32,826 nucleotides of DNA from Nitrosopumilaceae archaeon (GTDB lineage: Archaea > Thermoproteota > Nitrososphaeria > Nitrososphaerales > Nitrosopumilaceae). The notes beneath the pieces were generated by a model, which searched no databases, was not told where the DNA came from, and was given only the letters and a program-made list of their open reading frames with translations. Shown here piece by piece: positions 9,458-19,005 of this stretch. The position numbers were made by a program, and so were the translations under genes. Each line of letters opens with the position of its first letter. Within the stretch, counting starts at the first letter, position 1. Where the stretch lies: assembly GCA_011523285.1 (NCBI GenBank), contig WTHC01000014.1:1-32826 (forward strand), given 5' to 3'.

Positions 9458-11342
9458 GAGTTAAAACAATTTCTTTGTTTGATTTCTTGGAAAATATATT
9501 TTGTAGGGATTGATATATTTCTGTGCATGTTATAGGTCTTCCAGTATATTTTAGAATATAATAATCTATATCACGTGATAAATTTTGTTTAAACAGTTTT
9601 CCTAGTTGATGAGTTTTATTAGCTTCAATATCTATTATTATTGTTACATCATCTAAGACAGAACGTATGTGTTCGGTTGGAAATGGATGGAGTAATTTAA
9701 TCTGTAAGAATCCAACGTGTATGTTTATTTTTTCCAGCATTTTGATTGCATCTAATATAGGTCCAGTAGTTGAACCCCAACTTATAATACAGTGTTTACT
9801 GATTTTGTGCAATATGATTTGTTGTGATTTTGGAACTGTTTTCACTATAAGATCGAGGCGAGATATGCGTTTGTCCATCATTTCAGTTCTACAAATAGGA
9901 TCTTCAGTTATATGTCCATATTCATCGCTTTCGTCTCCAGTATTCCAAAATATTCCGTTAATCATACCTAATGTCGATCGTGGAGATATACCATCATCAG
10001 TAATTTGAAATCTTTTATAATGTTTATTATTAATTTCTTTTAATAATTTACCTCTCATTATTTTTATTTGATCTGAATCAAATTTATTACAAGTAATTAT
10101 GGAACTCGCAATGAATTTATCAACCATATGAATTACAGGCACTTGATATATTTCAGAAAAATTAAAACATATAGTAGTATCATAAAAACTTTCTTCAATG
10201 TTACCAGATGCATAAACTATCATTGGAAATTCACCATGGCCTGCATGTATTGCAAATAATAAATCTTCTTGTCCATGACGTGTTGGTAATCCAGTAGATG
10301 GTCCACTCCTTTGGTATAATGTTATCACAATAGGCACTTCGTTTATTCCAGCCCATCCAAGAGATTCCACCATTAATGAAAATCCAGGGCCAGATGTAGA
10401 AGTAGATGAGCGTACTCCTGTTAATGAGCTTCCTATAGCCATACAAATAGCTGAAATTTCATCTTCTGATTGTATTATAGTGACTTCGTCTGGCTTATTA
10501 TTATTAACAAATCCTTTGGATTCCATGTACAAACACTCATCTGTGGCAGGTGTTATTGGATAATATGATTGAAATCTACAACCTGCAATTATTTTACCTA
10601 GCGCAATACTTTCGTGGCCTTTAATCAGCATTCTATTTGCGGGAGCACATTGTTGCATAATGACATCAATTCTTGTGAGATAATTTATAGCATAATCGTA
10701 TGCATATTTAGATATTTGGATAGTATTTTTAATAACATTAGATTTTTTATTGAATATTTTTGTTATTGTTTTCAATATGAATGAAAATGAAATATTGAGA
10801 AGTCCTAATGATAATGATACATAAATAATATTAAATGAACGTGAAGAATAAATCATGTTATTATTTATTTTAGATGTGTGACTTTGTATATCATGTAATG
10901 AGATAGGACATAATGTGATATTTCTGTCTTTAGCTGTTTCTAGTAGTCCTCGTATAGAAAATACTTTCTCTTTTTTTTGTAAGTAATTTCTTAGCCTCGA
11001 ATTGAAGTAATTGTCAATTGTTTTAATTTCTGTGATTTTGATATTCAATATCCTTTGATCAAAAATAATCATACCACCGTCCAAAACATCTTGAGTATGT
11101 CTAATTATGGTTTCTGCATCTATACCAACTAACATGTTTATGTTATTTGTAGTAGAATTTATCTTAGTATTTGATAGTCGTACTTCATAGTAGCTGTGTT
11201 CTCCTTTTATATTAGAGTGATATTCACGCTTACCAAATATATAATAACCATACAATGCACATGTATTAGAAAAAATGTTAGCAGCTGTGTCAACTCCGCT
11301 TCCTTGAGGGCCTCCGATCAACCAGGTATAATCAAAGTTCAT
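9447..11342 (-). CDS. 2-oxoacid:ferredoxin oxidoreductase alpha subunit (gamma-alpha fusion)
   Basis: N-terminal gamma domain GGPQGSGVDTAANIF, then YYPITPATDECLYMES, STSGPGFSLMVESLGWAGINEVPIV. Confidence 0.95.
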   Translation of the reverse strand: MNFDYTWLIGGPQGSGVDTAANIFSNTCALYGYYIFGKREYHSNIKGEHSYYEVRLSNTKINSTTNNINMLVGIDAETIIRHTQDVLDGGMIIFDQRILNIKITEIKTIDNYFNSRLRNYLQKKEKVFSIRGLLETAKDRNITLCPISLHDIQSHTSKINNNMIYSSRSFNIIYVSLSLGLLNISFSFILKTITKIFNKKSNVIKNTIQISKYAYDYAINYLTRIDVIMQQCAPANRMLIKGHESIALGKIIAGCRFQSYYPITPATDECLYMESKGFVNNNKPDEVTIIQSEDEISAICMAIGSSLTGVRSSTSTSGPGFSLMVESLGWAGINEVPIVITLYQRSGPSTGLPTRHGQEDLLFAIHAGHGEFPMIVYASGNIEESFYDTTICFNFSEIYQVPVIHMVDKFIASSIITCNKFDSDQIKIMRGKLLKEINNKHYKRFQITDDGISPRSTLGMINGIFWNTGDESDEYGHITEDPICRTEMMDKRISRLDLIVKTVPKSQQIILHKISKHCIISWGSTTGPILDAIKMLEKINIHVGFLQIKLLHPFPTEHIRSVLDDVTIIIDIEANKTHQLGKLFKQNLSRDIDYYILKYTGRPITCTEIYQSLQNIFSKKSNKEIVLTHGQ

Positions 11343-11399
11343 TACATTCTAAACAACGAGTTACTAATATAATCATATAATTGAGCATAATAGTTAATA

Positions 11400-12689
11400 C
11401 TAATTACTTGTGTTTAATATTTTATCATAATCCCAAATATTTGTATAATTTTTTTTAATTTTTATAAATCCTTTTTCATGAAGTTTAGTTACAATCGATG
11501 CAGAATATACTGGGGCGCCTGTTGCTCCTGGAGAATTATAATTAATTATATGTAAAGAATTATGATCATATAATTCCAATACATCATTCATAAATGTTCC
11601 ATCATTTAGTATTATTTGACTTCTGATACCAGAAGTGCCTTTAGTAACAAAATATTTAGGATCTACATCTGGAATAAATTTTTTGATTCTATTTATCATG
11701 TATGTTTTAGATATTGAACTCAAAAATTCTTTAGACGCTAACGTTAAAAAATCACTGTTGAAAATAATTTTTAGTGTATTTGCTTTTATATGCTTAAATA
11801 AATAAAAGATATCACGAAAATTATTAATCCAACCATCATAGGTTTCAGGTGTTATTACTGGTAGTGCAGTAGGTCCAATTTCAGTATTACCATTAGATTT
11901 TTTGATCCAATGTGGATCCAAAAATGGATATTCCTCAAATTCCGGTACTGAATAAATATTGGTATTAACCAAATTACCATGATGGGTAGATGCAATGATA
12001 TAATCGCCCCTAAAATTAATAGTAGAATATTCATTAGCTAGATTAAATTTGTGTGCCAGATCTAATGAATAGCCACCAGCACAATTGATAACAAAGTTGG
12101 CAATGATTTCTCTACCATTTTTGAATATTAATTTAGTGTGATCTGGATAATTAATTATGTTTTTGATTTCAAAATTAAAAAAGAAATCGGTCATATTTTT
12201 TTCAGAGTAATTTTTCATAACATTTGTCAACATGCCATAATCAGTAGAAACATCTCTAGTACAATATATGCCAGAATAACATTTTACATGTGGTTCTTTT
12301 GTAGATATTTGATTATGATCAAATAGATATAATTCAGTCTCATCTAGACCGTTTTCAACCCCCCAATTCAAATATTTTTCTAATGTATTATGTTGTTTTT
12401 CATTAATTGCAACTTCGATTGTACCAACTTTCATCCACGGGATGTTGTTTTTTAACGCCAATAATTTCCATAGATCATGAGATAACAATGTAGATTTAGC
12501 TATAGTCTTTTTTTGTGGATTAATATAAAATGGAGAGTGGACAACACCAGTATTTCTGCTACTGGCATGTTGTGCTTCACAATGTTCTTTATCAAATACA
12601 CAAATTCGAAGTGAAGTTAATGTCGATAGCCAATATGATAATGTGGTTCCCAATATTCCGGATCCTATAATGGCAATATCATATTTCAT
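11400..12689 (-). CDS. FAD-dependent oxidoreductase, L-2-hydroxyglutarate oxidase (LhgO)-like; ORF extends to 12707
   Basis: YDIAIIGSGILGTTLSYWLS dinucleotide-binding motif; SSRNTGVVHSPFYI; GIRSQ and NYNSPGATGAPVYS near the C-terminus. Confidence 0.8.
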   Translation of the reverse strand: MKYDIAIIGSGILGTTLSYWLSTLTSLRICVFDKEHCEAQHASSRNTGVVHSPFYINPQKKTIAKSTLLSHDLWKLLALKNNIPWMKVGTIEVAINEKQHNTLEKYLNWGVENGLDETELYLFDHNQISTKEPHVKCYSGIYCTRDVSTDYGMLTNVMKNYSEKNMTDFFFNFEIKNIINYPDHTKLIFKNGREIIANFVINCAGGYSLDLAHKFNLANEYSTINFRGDYIIASTHHGNLVNTNIYSVPEFEEYPFLDPHWIKKSNGNTEIGPTALPVITPETYDGWINNFRDIFYLFKHIKANTLKIIFNSDFLTLASKEFLSSISKTYMINRIKKFIPDVDPKYFVTKGTSGIRSQIILNDGTFMNDVLELYDHNSLHIINYNSPGATGAPVYSASIVTKLHEKGFIKIKKNYTNIWDYDKILNTSN

Positions 12690-12720
12690 TATGTGATTTA
12701 ATATCAATAGGTTAAAAATG

Positions 12721-12815
12721 CGCCGGGAGAGAGATTTGAACTCTCGTATTCAACAGAATACGCGCTTTCTGGAAACGTTCCAGGCGCGCGCCATTCCAGG
12801 CTAGGCGATCCCGGC
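12721..12815 (-). tRNA. tRNA-Ser(GGA), class II, with an 11-nt intron (12767..12777 on the - strand)
   Basis: - strand: acceptor GCCGGGA/TCCCGGC; D stem GCC/GGC; anticodon stem CGCGC/GCGCG; 18-nt loop CTGGAACGTTTCCAGAAA; variable arm TATTC-TGTT-GAATA; T stem GAGAG/CTCTC with loop TTCAAAT. Removing CGTTTCCAGAA gives a 7-nt loop CTGGAAA with anticodon GGA. CCA is not encoded. Confidence 0.93.
12767..12777 (-). other. Predicted 11-nt tRNA intron (CGTTTCCAGAA), canonical position 37/38
   Basis: CTGG/CCAG 4-bp central helix between the 5' AA|C site and a 3-nt AA|A bulge, matching archaeal splicing endonuclease cleavage after the second bulge nucleotide. Confidence 0.85.
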
Positions 12816-12869
12816 ATGATTTTAATTACCTAAAAAATAGGAAAAATATAAGCATTTAGATTTCGAAAA

Positions 12870-13307
12870 TCATTGAATGATATTGATAATTATAGATGAG
12901 GTTGTTAGATTATTTAGATTATCTATAGCTGACGACGTTATTTTGTATCTACCTACAGATAGTGTATCTTTATTATTTTTTATTTGATCCCAAATAATTG
13001 TTTTTGTATTTTGAGGATCTAAATATACTGTCTTGTTATCTATAGATGAAGCATATAATGATCTCCCTCCCAAACTGGTTATTTTAAATAACATTTCAGT
13101 AAATTTCAGTTTAGTAGTTCCTGAATTTATTAAATGAATGGTAACTTTTTCTCCGATTCTAAAATTTGTTTTTTCTGTTATAATAGATAATGATGAACCT
13201 TCTACAAATTTAAGTTGTTTTGTACTGTCTATGTTCATAAATAATAAACCAACAAACATACATGAAATGGATCCTATTATAATACTAACAACGAAGCTTG
13301 AATTCAA
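12870..13307 (-). CDS. Hypothetical membrane-anchored protein with a beta-sandwich-like extracellular domain
   Basis: N-terminal hydrophobic segment VVSIIIGSISCMFVGLLFM, then a beta-rich region (FRIGEKVTIHLINSGTTKLKFT...VGRYKITSSAIDNLNN). Confidence 0.7.
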   Translation of the reverse strand: MNSSFVVSIIIGSISCMFVGLLFMNIDSTKQLKFVEGSSLSIITEKTNFRIGEKVTIHLINSGTTKLKFTEMLFKITSLGGRSLYASSIDNKTVYLDPQNTKTIIWDQIKNNKDTLSVGRYKITSSAIDNLNNLTTSSIIINIIQ

Positions 13308-14306
13308 TTACATCTTAGTGCGCCAGTTTTTTTGATATGTTTTTGGTGTCATTATTATGCGTTTAGTTTTAAACGCATATCCTTTTGTACTTTTAATAAT
13401 CTCATTTTCAGACATTATTGATTCTGCAAGAGCAACTATTTCGTATTTTAATGTATAAATTGCAACTAAATCACCTTTTTTAATTTTTGGTGAAATGTAT
13501 ATGATCCCTGGTATTGCAAGCTGAGCGCCATGGCATAATGCGTCTACTGCAGAATCTAGTATGACAACAGCTTTAATTTCGCTTAAGGCTGCCTCTATAG
13601 GCAGTATTATTTTCTGTAATTTAGAATAGGTATTCTTTTGTGTCCATGATTCATATGCGTCCATTAGCTCATGAAGGGTTACAAGATGATTATCATTTTC
13701 ATTGAATTGGCTGACTTGATTTCGTCTCAATTCTATCATAGTAGCTCCACTTCCAAGTAATTCTCCAATATCATACAATAATTTACGTATATATGTTCCA
13801 CTTTCACATAGAATGCGAATTAATATCAAATTATCTTTTTTTTCTATTAGCTCTATATCAAATATTTTTCTAATTCGAGTTTGACGTAATACAGACGAGC
13901 GTTGTGGTGGTTTTTGATATATGTTACCAGAAAATTTTGACAATACAGAAGTTATTTTTTCCTTTGTAAAAAAAGAATGAAGTCTACCTATCGCATGGTA
14001 TTCTTTTGCACCTAAGTGAAGTATGTTTAATGCTTTTGTTGCATCATTTAATCCAATAGGCAGCACTCCAGAGACCAATGGATCTAATGTACCGCTATGC
14101 CCAGCTTTAGATATTTTAAGAATTTGTTTAACAGTAGAAACAATTTCATGAGAAGTTTGCCCCGGAGGTTTATCCAGTAGTATAAAACCATATTTCATAA
14201 GTCGGTCCATATTGAATTTGGGGTCAATGTCGTACGATAATTGTGTATTCTGGTCATGAATATCGTTATTTACATGTATTAGTTTTTCAAATTGTTTTAA
14301 TTTCAA
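13308..14306 (-). CDS. cbf5: tRNA/rRNA pseudouridine synthase Cbf5 (TruB family, PUA domain)
   Basis: GFILLDKPPGQTSHEIVSTVKQIL, GHSGTLDPLVSGVLPIGL, SGTYIRKLLYDIGELLGSGATMIELRR. Confidence 0.95.
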   Translation of the reverse strand: MKLKQFEKLIHVNNDIHDQNTQLSYDIDPKFNMDRLMKYGFILLDKPPGQTSHEIVSTVKQILKISKAGHSGTLDPLVSGVLPIGLNDATKALNILHLGAKEYHAIGRLHSFFTKEKITSVLSKFSGNIYQKPPQRSSVLRQTRIRKIFDIELIEKKDNLILIRILCESGTYIRKLLYDIGELLGSGATMIELRRNQVSQFNENDNHLVTLHELMDAYESWTQKNTYSKLQKIILPIEAALSEIKAVVILDSAVDALCHGAQLAIPGIIYISPKIKKGDLVAIYTLKYEIVALAESIMSENEIIKSTKGYAFKTKRIIMTPKTYQKNWRTKM

Positions 14307-14863
14307 AGTAAATTACGCACTGTAGATTTAGCTATTTTTAGCACTTCATTAGCACTAAGATTACTTGTATCAATTATTTTGTCAAATATTGTATTATCAT
14401 CTTTAAAATCTATACCATATAATTTTTTATATAATGATTTATTTTCAGCATATCTTTTCTTAACTATTTTTAATGCTTGTTCTACGTTTACATTATCTCT
14501 TATTTTCATTCTTTCAGCACTATTTTGATGCGATCCAAATAACCATATTTTGATACCTCCATCAACAAGCCATGGTAATGTATAACTAGTAATTACAACT
14601 CCTCCTTTTTGGAAAATTTCTTTAAGTTTCTGATCTACTATTTTATCATATTGAAAATTTTGCTGTCTAAAATTTAAAAAGTCCATACCTTCTTCTGTAT
14701 CCCACCAATCATTACCTTGTATTTTAAAACCTTGTTCTTTTGCTAGTTCTTTTAGTGCATCACCTCCACTAATATATTGCAAATCAAATTCAGTAGCGAG
14801 ACCTTTGGCGATAGTAGTTTTTCCTATTGCAGGAGGTCCAGAAATTATTATTGATTTAATCAA
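14303..14863 (-). CDS. cmk: Cytidylate kinase, archaeal type
   Basis: IIISGPPAIGKTTIAKGLATEFDLQYISGGDALKELAKEQG; archaeal order adk-EMC3/DUF106-cmk-cbf5. Confidence 0.92.
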   Translation of the reverse strand: MIKSIIISGPPAIGKTTIAKGLATEFDLQYISGGDALKELAKEQGFKIQGNDWWDTEEGMDFLNFRQQNFQYDKIVDQKLKEIFQKGGVVITSYTLPWLVDGGIKIWLFGSHQNSAERMKIRDNVNVEQALKIVKKRYAENKSLYKKLYGIDFKDDNTIFDKIIDTSNLSANEVLKIAKSTVRNLL

Positions 14864-15486
14864 TTGATATCCATGGATGTTTTTGTTAGTTTCATTATAA
14901 TACCACTAAAAGCTATAGATGATAAAAAATACCACGCCCAGAAATATATTTCATTTTCCTCAGTGCATATTTTACCATCTATTTGTTCGTTTGTACACGT
15001 AAGCTGGAAGAAATCACCAGGTATTATGTTTAAAGATATTGGAGAAACAGCTACAGTGTAAGAAAACAAAGGAGGCAAAACAAAATAAAACATCAATATA
15101 AGTGGTACAAATGTTATTAACATAGGTCGCATATTCATTTGCATCATTTCCATATTCAGTTTATTCATGTACATAGATTTTTTATTTAATTCTGCTTGCT
15201 TCGCTGAATCTTTATTTCTAAATGCAGCTATACGTTCTTTTTGCCAGGCTCGAGTTTCTTTAGTTATTCTACGAAGCTTATCTTGATCAACTAATTTTTT
15301 GCGTATAGCAGAGTTAAATAAATTCAATAAGATTGAGAAGCCGATTATCCCCAGTACAGACGGTATAGTGCCTTTTATTATCGGATCTGCACTTCCTAAA
15401 GGACCTTCACGAGAACCAAAAATATCTATCTGCAAGTATATGGATTCGAAAAATAACATAATGAAGTCAAATTCCATGTAAATCAT
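14860..15486 (-). CDS. EMC3/TMCO1-type (DUF106) membrane insertase homologue
   Basis: Multi-TM protein, coiled segment NKLNMEMMQMNMRPMLITFVPLILMFYFVLPPLF; located between adkA and cmk as usual. Confidence 0.88.
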   Translation of the reverse strand: MIYMEFDFIMLFFESIYLQIDIFGSREGPLGSADPIIKGTIPSVLGIIGFSILLNLFNSAIRKKLVDQDKLRRITKETRAWQKERIAAFRNKDSAKQAELNKKSMYMNKLNMEMMQMNMRPMLITFVPLILMFYFVLPPLFSYTVAVSPISLNIIPGDFFQLTCTNEQIDGKICTEENEIYFWAWYFLSSIAFSGIIMKLTKTSMDIN

Positions 15487-16073
15487 AAACCTATGGCTTT
15501 TATTATATATTCTGCGACATCTTTAATGTTACCTTCCTTATTTAATACAGATATAATTGGAGAACCTGATAGAACGGAACAACTTGACAACATAGCTTCT
15601 TGTACAGCCATCTCTTTTTTGATAGATTCTATTGATGTGATTATTCTACTTCGCGTCGTATCATTCATTCTCCTATTATAAATTTCTTCAGGTCGTGCAG
15701 ATACTGAAATAAAATTAGCTGGTTTTATAATCTTCAGTACATATTCTGGTAAACCTGGATAAAATCCAGCAGCAGTCGAGATGAATGCATGAGTATCTAT
15801 TATAACAACTTTATCATTAAAATTGGCTATTTGCTGGGCCGCTAATAATTGTAGTTTTTTTTGTTCTTCAATTGACAATTTACGTATATCATCTCGATCT
15901 TTTATGTTATTTTTTTTAGCTTCTTCCAACATAATAGTTCCAAAACTATAAACAGAAACAGTAGTTTGTTTCATATTTAGTAACTCTACTATTGTAGAAA
16001 CTAAAGTTGTTTTACCAACTCCAGGAATGCCTACTATTACAACTCTTTTACTTTCTACCAAGCAATGCACCAA
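15483..16073 (-). CDS. adkA: Adenylate kinase, archaeal AdkA type
   Basis: VVIVGIPGVGKTTLVSTIVELL...IDTHAFISTAAGFYPGLPEYVLKIIKPANFISVSARPEEIYNRRMND; next to secY. Confidence 0.93.
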   Translation of the reverse strand: MVHCLVESKRVVIVGIPGVGKTTLVSTIVELLNMKQTTVSVYSFGTIMLEEAKKNNIKDRDDIRKLSIEEQKKLQLLAAQQIANFNDKVVIIDTHAFISTAAGFYPGLPEYVLKIIKPANFISVSARPEEIYNRRMNDTTRSRIITSIESIKKEMAVQEAMLSSCSVLSGSPIISVLNKEGNIKDVAEYIIKAIGL

Positions 16074-17478
16074 GACGTGGCATGACTATTTCAACTTGTT
16101 CCTTGACCAATTGGTTATAGTAATTTATCAAGATATCTACTAATAATAGAAGTCCTATTCCAGTTCCAAAAACACCCAAAACATCAGATATGCCTGCTAG
16201 AGCTCCCAGAATCATAGAACCTATAATTGTTACAGCAGAGATGTATTTATTGAGTAATAACTCTATTGGTTTGTTAGATCTTCTAAATCCAGGTATTTGG
16301 ACATCAGCATCTAATAAATTTTTAGCTGCGTTTTTTGGAGATAAACCACCTAATTCTACCCATAATCGTCCAAAAATTACTACTATCACTATCATGAAAA
16401 TTATATACCCTATAGCACGCAAAGGATCTAAAGCTGCTGTTTCTATTCCTCTAGGTGGAGTTACGTAGTATATCAACCCCCCAATCGGAGTGGATGGATT
16501 TGTTGGATCAAATTGTCCTATTATATTCATAATCACATTGCTATTATTTGAATTAAAATTTGCCCAAAATATTTGTCCTATGAATACAGCGTTTGCTGTT
16601 AATGCTGATGCAAGAATAACAGGTATATTTGAAACATACATTAACTTAATTGGATATACTGCAGAAAAACCACGATATTTAGTTGAAATTATAGGGATCT
16701 CTACTTTCATACCTTGAGTATAAATTAAAATGAGCAGTATTCCTATAGTGAGTAATAAACCGAAAACACTTGGAAGTTGATTGGAACGAAATATAATATC
16801 ATACATGTCGCCTTGCATGATAGATTGGCCAATATATGGCAATATTCCAATAGTACCACCATCACCAGCAGGCAGTGGACTAAAAACACTCCATAAAATT
16901 TGTTGAGCTACACCTGCCATTATAAAAAGACTAATGCCACTTCCTAATCCCCAACCTTTTTGAATTAATTCATCTAACATCATTATTATTATCGATGCAC
17001 TCATAAGTTGTCCTACTAAAATGTACAAGGTAGATGGTTCAGATATTCCAGGTCCATAAACAGCAGTTCCGTAAACAATTGATTCAACTATAATTACTAC
17101 ATATGTAACTAATTTAGTTGCAGTTTGAAATACACCTCTTTCAGTGGGTTTTTTAAAATCAAAGTTAAGTATCTCCGAGCCTTTCAATAATTGCATTAAT
17201 AATCCTGCAGTCACGATTGGTCCAATACCTAATTCAATCAATGTACCTTGCTGTGACGCAAAAATGACACGTGCAAAAGCTAGAAAATCAAAGTCAGGAG
17301 TAGATGCGCCATATAATGGTGTCTGTCCCATCACCATATAGATAAGTAATGCGACGCCACACCACAGCAATCTATTTTGTAATGGTAATTTTTTTCTAGG
17401 TTTTGGAACTTGTGGCAAATATGGTTCTGATTTTTGTACGATAGTTCTAATCAGAGTTGTGGCGGTACATTCAGTCAT
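16048..17478 (-). CDS. secY: Preprotein translocase subunit SecY
   Basis: 476 aa, about 10 TM segments; ELGIGPIVTAGLLMQLL, GLGSGISLFIMAGVAQQI, YSQGMKVEIP-like YTQGMKVEIPI. Confidence 0.96.
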   Translation of the reverse strand: MTECTATTLIRTIVQKSEPYLPQVPKPRKKLPLQNRLLWCGVALLIYMVMGQTPLYGASTPDFDFLAFARVIFASQQGTLIELGIGPIVTAGLLMQLLKGSEILNFDFKKPTERGVFQTATKLVTYVVIIVESIVYGTAVYGPGISEPSTLYILVGQLMSASIIIMMLDELIQKGWGLGSGISLFIMAGVAQQILWSVFSPLPAGDGGTIGILPYIGQSIMQGDMYDIIFRSNQLPSVFGLLLTIGILLILIYTQGMKVEIPIISTKYRGFSAVYPIKLMYVSNIPVILASALTANAVFIGQIFWANFNSNNSNVIMNIIGQFDPTNPSTPIGGLIYYVTPPRGIETAALDPLRAIGYIIFMIVIVVIFGRLWVELGGLSPKNAAKNLLDADVQIPGFRRSNKPIELLLNKYISAVTIIGSMILGALAGISDVLGVFGTGIGLLLLVDILINYYNQLVKEQVEIVMPRLGALLGRK

Positions 17479-17890
17479 TATTAGATAACACTTTTCCTCT
17501 AGACTGAATAATTTTTTGTTTTGCGTTATTAGTAATATTTTTAATTTTTATTACATATTTGTTCTTGATTGATCCACCACCTAGTAATTTATCATATCCC
17601 AAACTAGTCAGATCTAAAATTTTCGTCTCAGAGTCTTTAAATTTATAGTTTATATTATCCAGATCACGTATATTGATCCATTTTTTGATTATTTTTTGAT
17701 TTGGAGGATGCATAGAATCATGTCCAAAATGATTTGGGTCATATTTCAACATAGAGCTGAAATGATGCTTTAATTGTCCAGTTTGACCTTGCCCACCTTT
17801 ATGACCTGTAGATCTATGTTGTCCTATTTGTCCCCAACCATGTGTCCTAGATCCACGATATTTTCTAGTTTTTCTTAATCTAGTAGCCAT
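17471..17890 (-). CDS. rpl15: 50S ribosomal protein L15
   Basis: MATRLRKTRKYRGSRTHGWGQIGQHRSTGHKGGQGQTG; adjacent to L30 and secY. Confidence 0.95.
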   Translation of the reverse strand: MATRLRKTRKYRGSRTHGWGQIGQHRSTGHKGGQGQTGQLKHHFSSMLKYDPNHFGHDSMHPPNQKIIKKWINIRDLDNINYKFKDSETKILDLTSLGYDKLLGGGSIKNKYVIKIKNITNNAKQKIIQSRGKVLSNND

Positions 17891-18358
17891 TTAGATCATA
17901 TTTTTAATTAAAACGCCCAGGTCTTTATTATATCCAAGTATTCCTTTTTCAGTATACATTTTCTTGGTGCTTTTTTTAAACCCATGTTTAGGCGGAGACA
18001 AAGCAAACCATGGTTTCAGTGTTTTTATCTTAGACATGGTTGTTCTACCATCAGATATAGAATGTGCCAATTGAGCAATATTATCAAAACCAGACTTCAT
18101 AGCATCATCTTCAGTAAACTTTATGTGTCCTATTTTATATGCTCTTTTATTTAATAATTCTTCCACCAGAGATATTTCTGCATCGGTCCAACAGATATAA
18201 TTTTTAATTTTATTAAGCATTCCAATTGAATCATTCTTATTTTGGATTATTGTAGCACGGTATTTTTTTTCCAAGTTAAATAGTTTCAATGTGGTAGATG
18301 CCCAATGAGGCAAGTTCACTTGTCCTTTAATTCGCAAAACTAGAAGAGAATTTGTCAT
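17891..18358 (-). CDS. rpl30: 50S ribosomal protein L30
   Basis: LLVLRIKGQVNLPHWASTTLKLFNLEKKYRATIIQN...LSPPKHGFKKS, archaeal L30/L7. Confidence 0.95.
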   Translation of the reverse strand: MTNSLLVLRIKGQVNLPHWASTTLKLFNLEKKYRATIIQNKNDSIGMLNKIKNYICWTDAEISLVEELLNKRAYKIGHIKFTEDDAMKSGFDNIAQLAHSISDGRTTMSKIKTLKPWFALSPPKHGFKKSTKKMYTEKGILGYNKDLGVLIKNMI

Positions 18359-18362
18359 ATAA

Positions 18363-19001
18363 TCAACCTTGACTGAAAGTGTTTCTTAAACATTGCATAA
18401 CAGCTTTAGAAGTAGAATTCATTGTTGATGTGGATCCTTTTGCACTGGTCCAGGCATCTTTTAATCCAGCCAATTTAAGTAATCGTCTAATTTGCCCTCC
18501 TGCAACCAATCCCAAACCTCTAGGAGCTGGAAGTATTTCTATTACTACACTACCGCCTTTACCAGACACTCTAAAAGGAACTGAGTGGTGTTGATCACAT
18601 CTACATTCCCAACTTCCACAACCTAATTTAATAGGATTTATATTCAAATATGCCACATTAGTAGCTTTTTCAATGGCAGTTCTCATTTGTTTAGATTTAC
18701 CTTGTCCTATACCTAACCATCCTTTTTCATTTCCTACTGCAACCATAGCTTTAAATCTTGTAGATTGGCCATTAGCAGTCATTTTTTGAATTATTCCAAC
18801 GTCTATTACTTCCATCTTTAGATCAGGTAAGAGTTTTCTAATTATTTCAGACTCTTGGATTCTATAACCATTTTCAAATATTTCAGACATAGCTGTGATT
18901 TCTCCAGATACAACTTTCTTACCTAATGTTGTACGAGGCATCCAGTTGATCATTTTTTGATCCGAATTGGAATCACGTTGAGTGTTTTTATTTTTGTTCA
19001 T
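18363..19001 (-). CDS. rps5: 30S ribosomal protein S5
   Basis: GRSTRFKAMVAVGNEKGWLGIGQGKSK-like region, CGSWECRCDQHHSVPFRVSGKGGSVVIEILPAPRGLGLVAG. Confidence 0.96.
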   Translation of the reverse strand: MNKNKNTQRDSNSDQKMINWMPRTTLGKKVVSGEITAMSEIFENGYRIQESEIIRKLLPDLKMEVIDVGIIQKMTANGQSTRFKAMVAVGNEKGWLGIGQGKSKQMRTAIEKATNVAYLNINPIKLGCGSWECRCDQHHSVPFRVSGKGGSVVIEILPAPRGLGLVAGGQIRRLLKLAGLKDAWTSAKGSTSTMNSTSKAVMQCLRNTFSQG

Positions 19002-19005
19002 TTTT

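Noticed and set aside
9667-10008. 113-aa + strand ORF
   Set aside because: Antisense to the OFOR alpha subunit; no domain.
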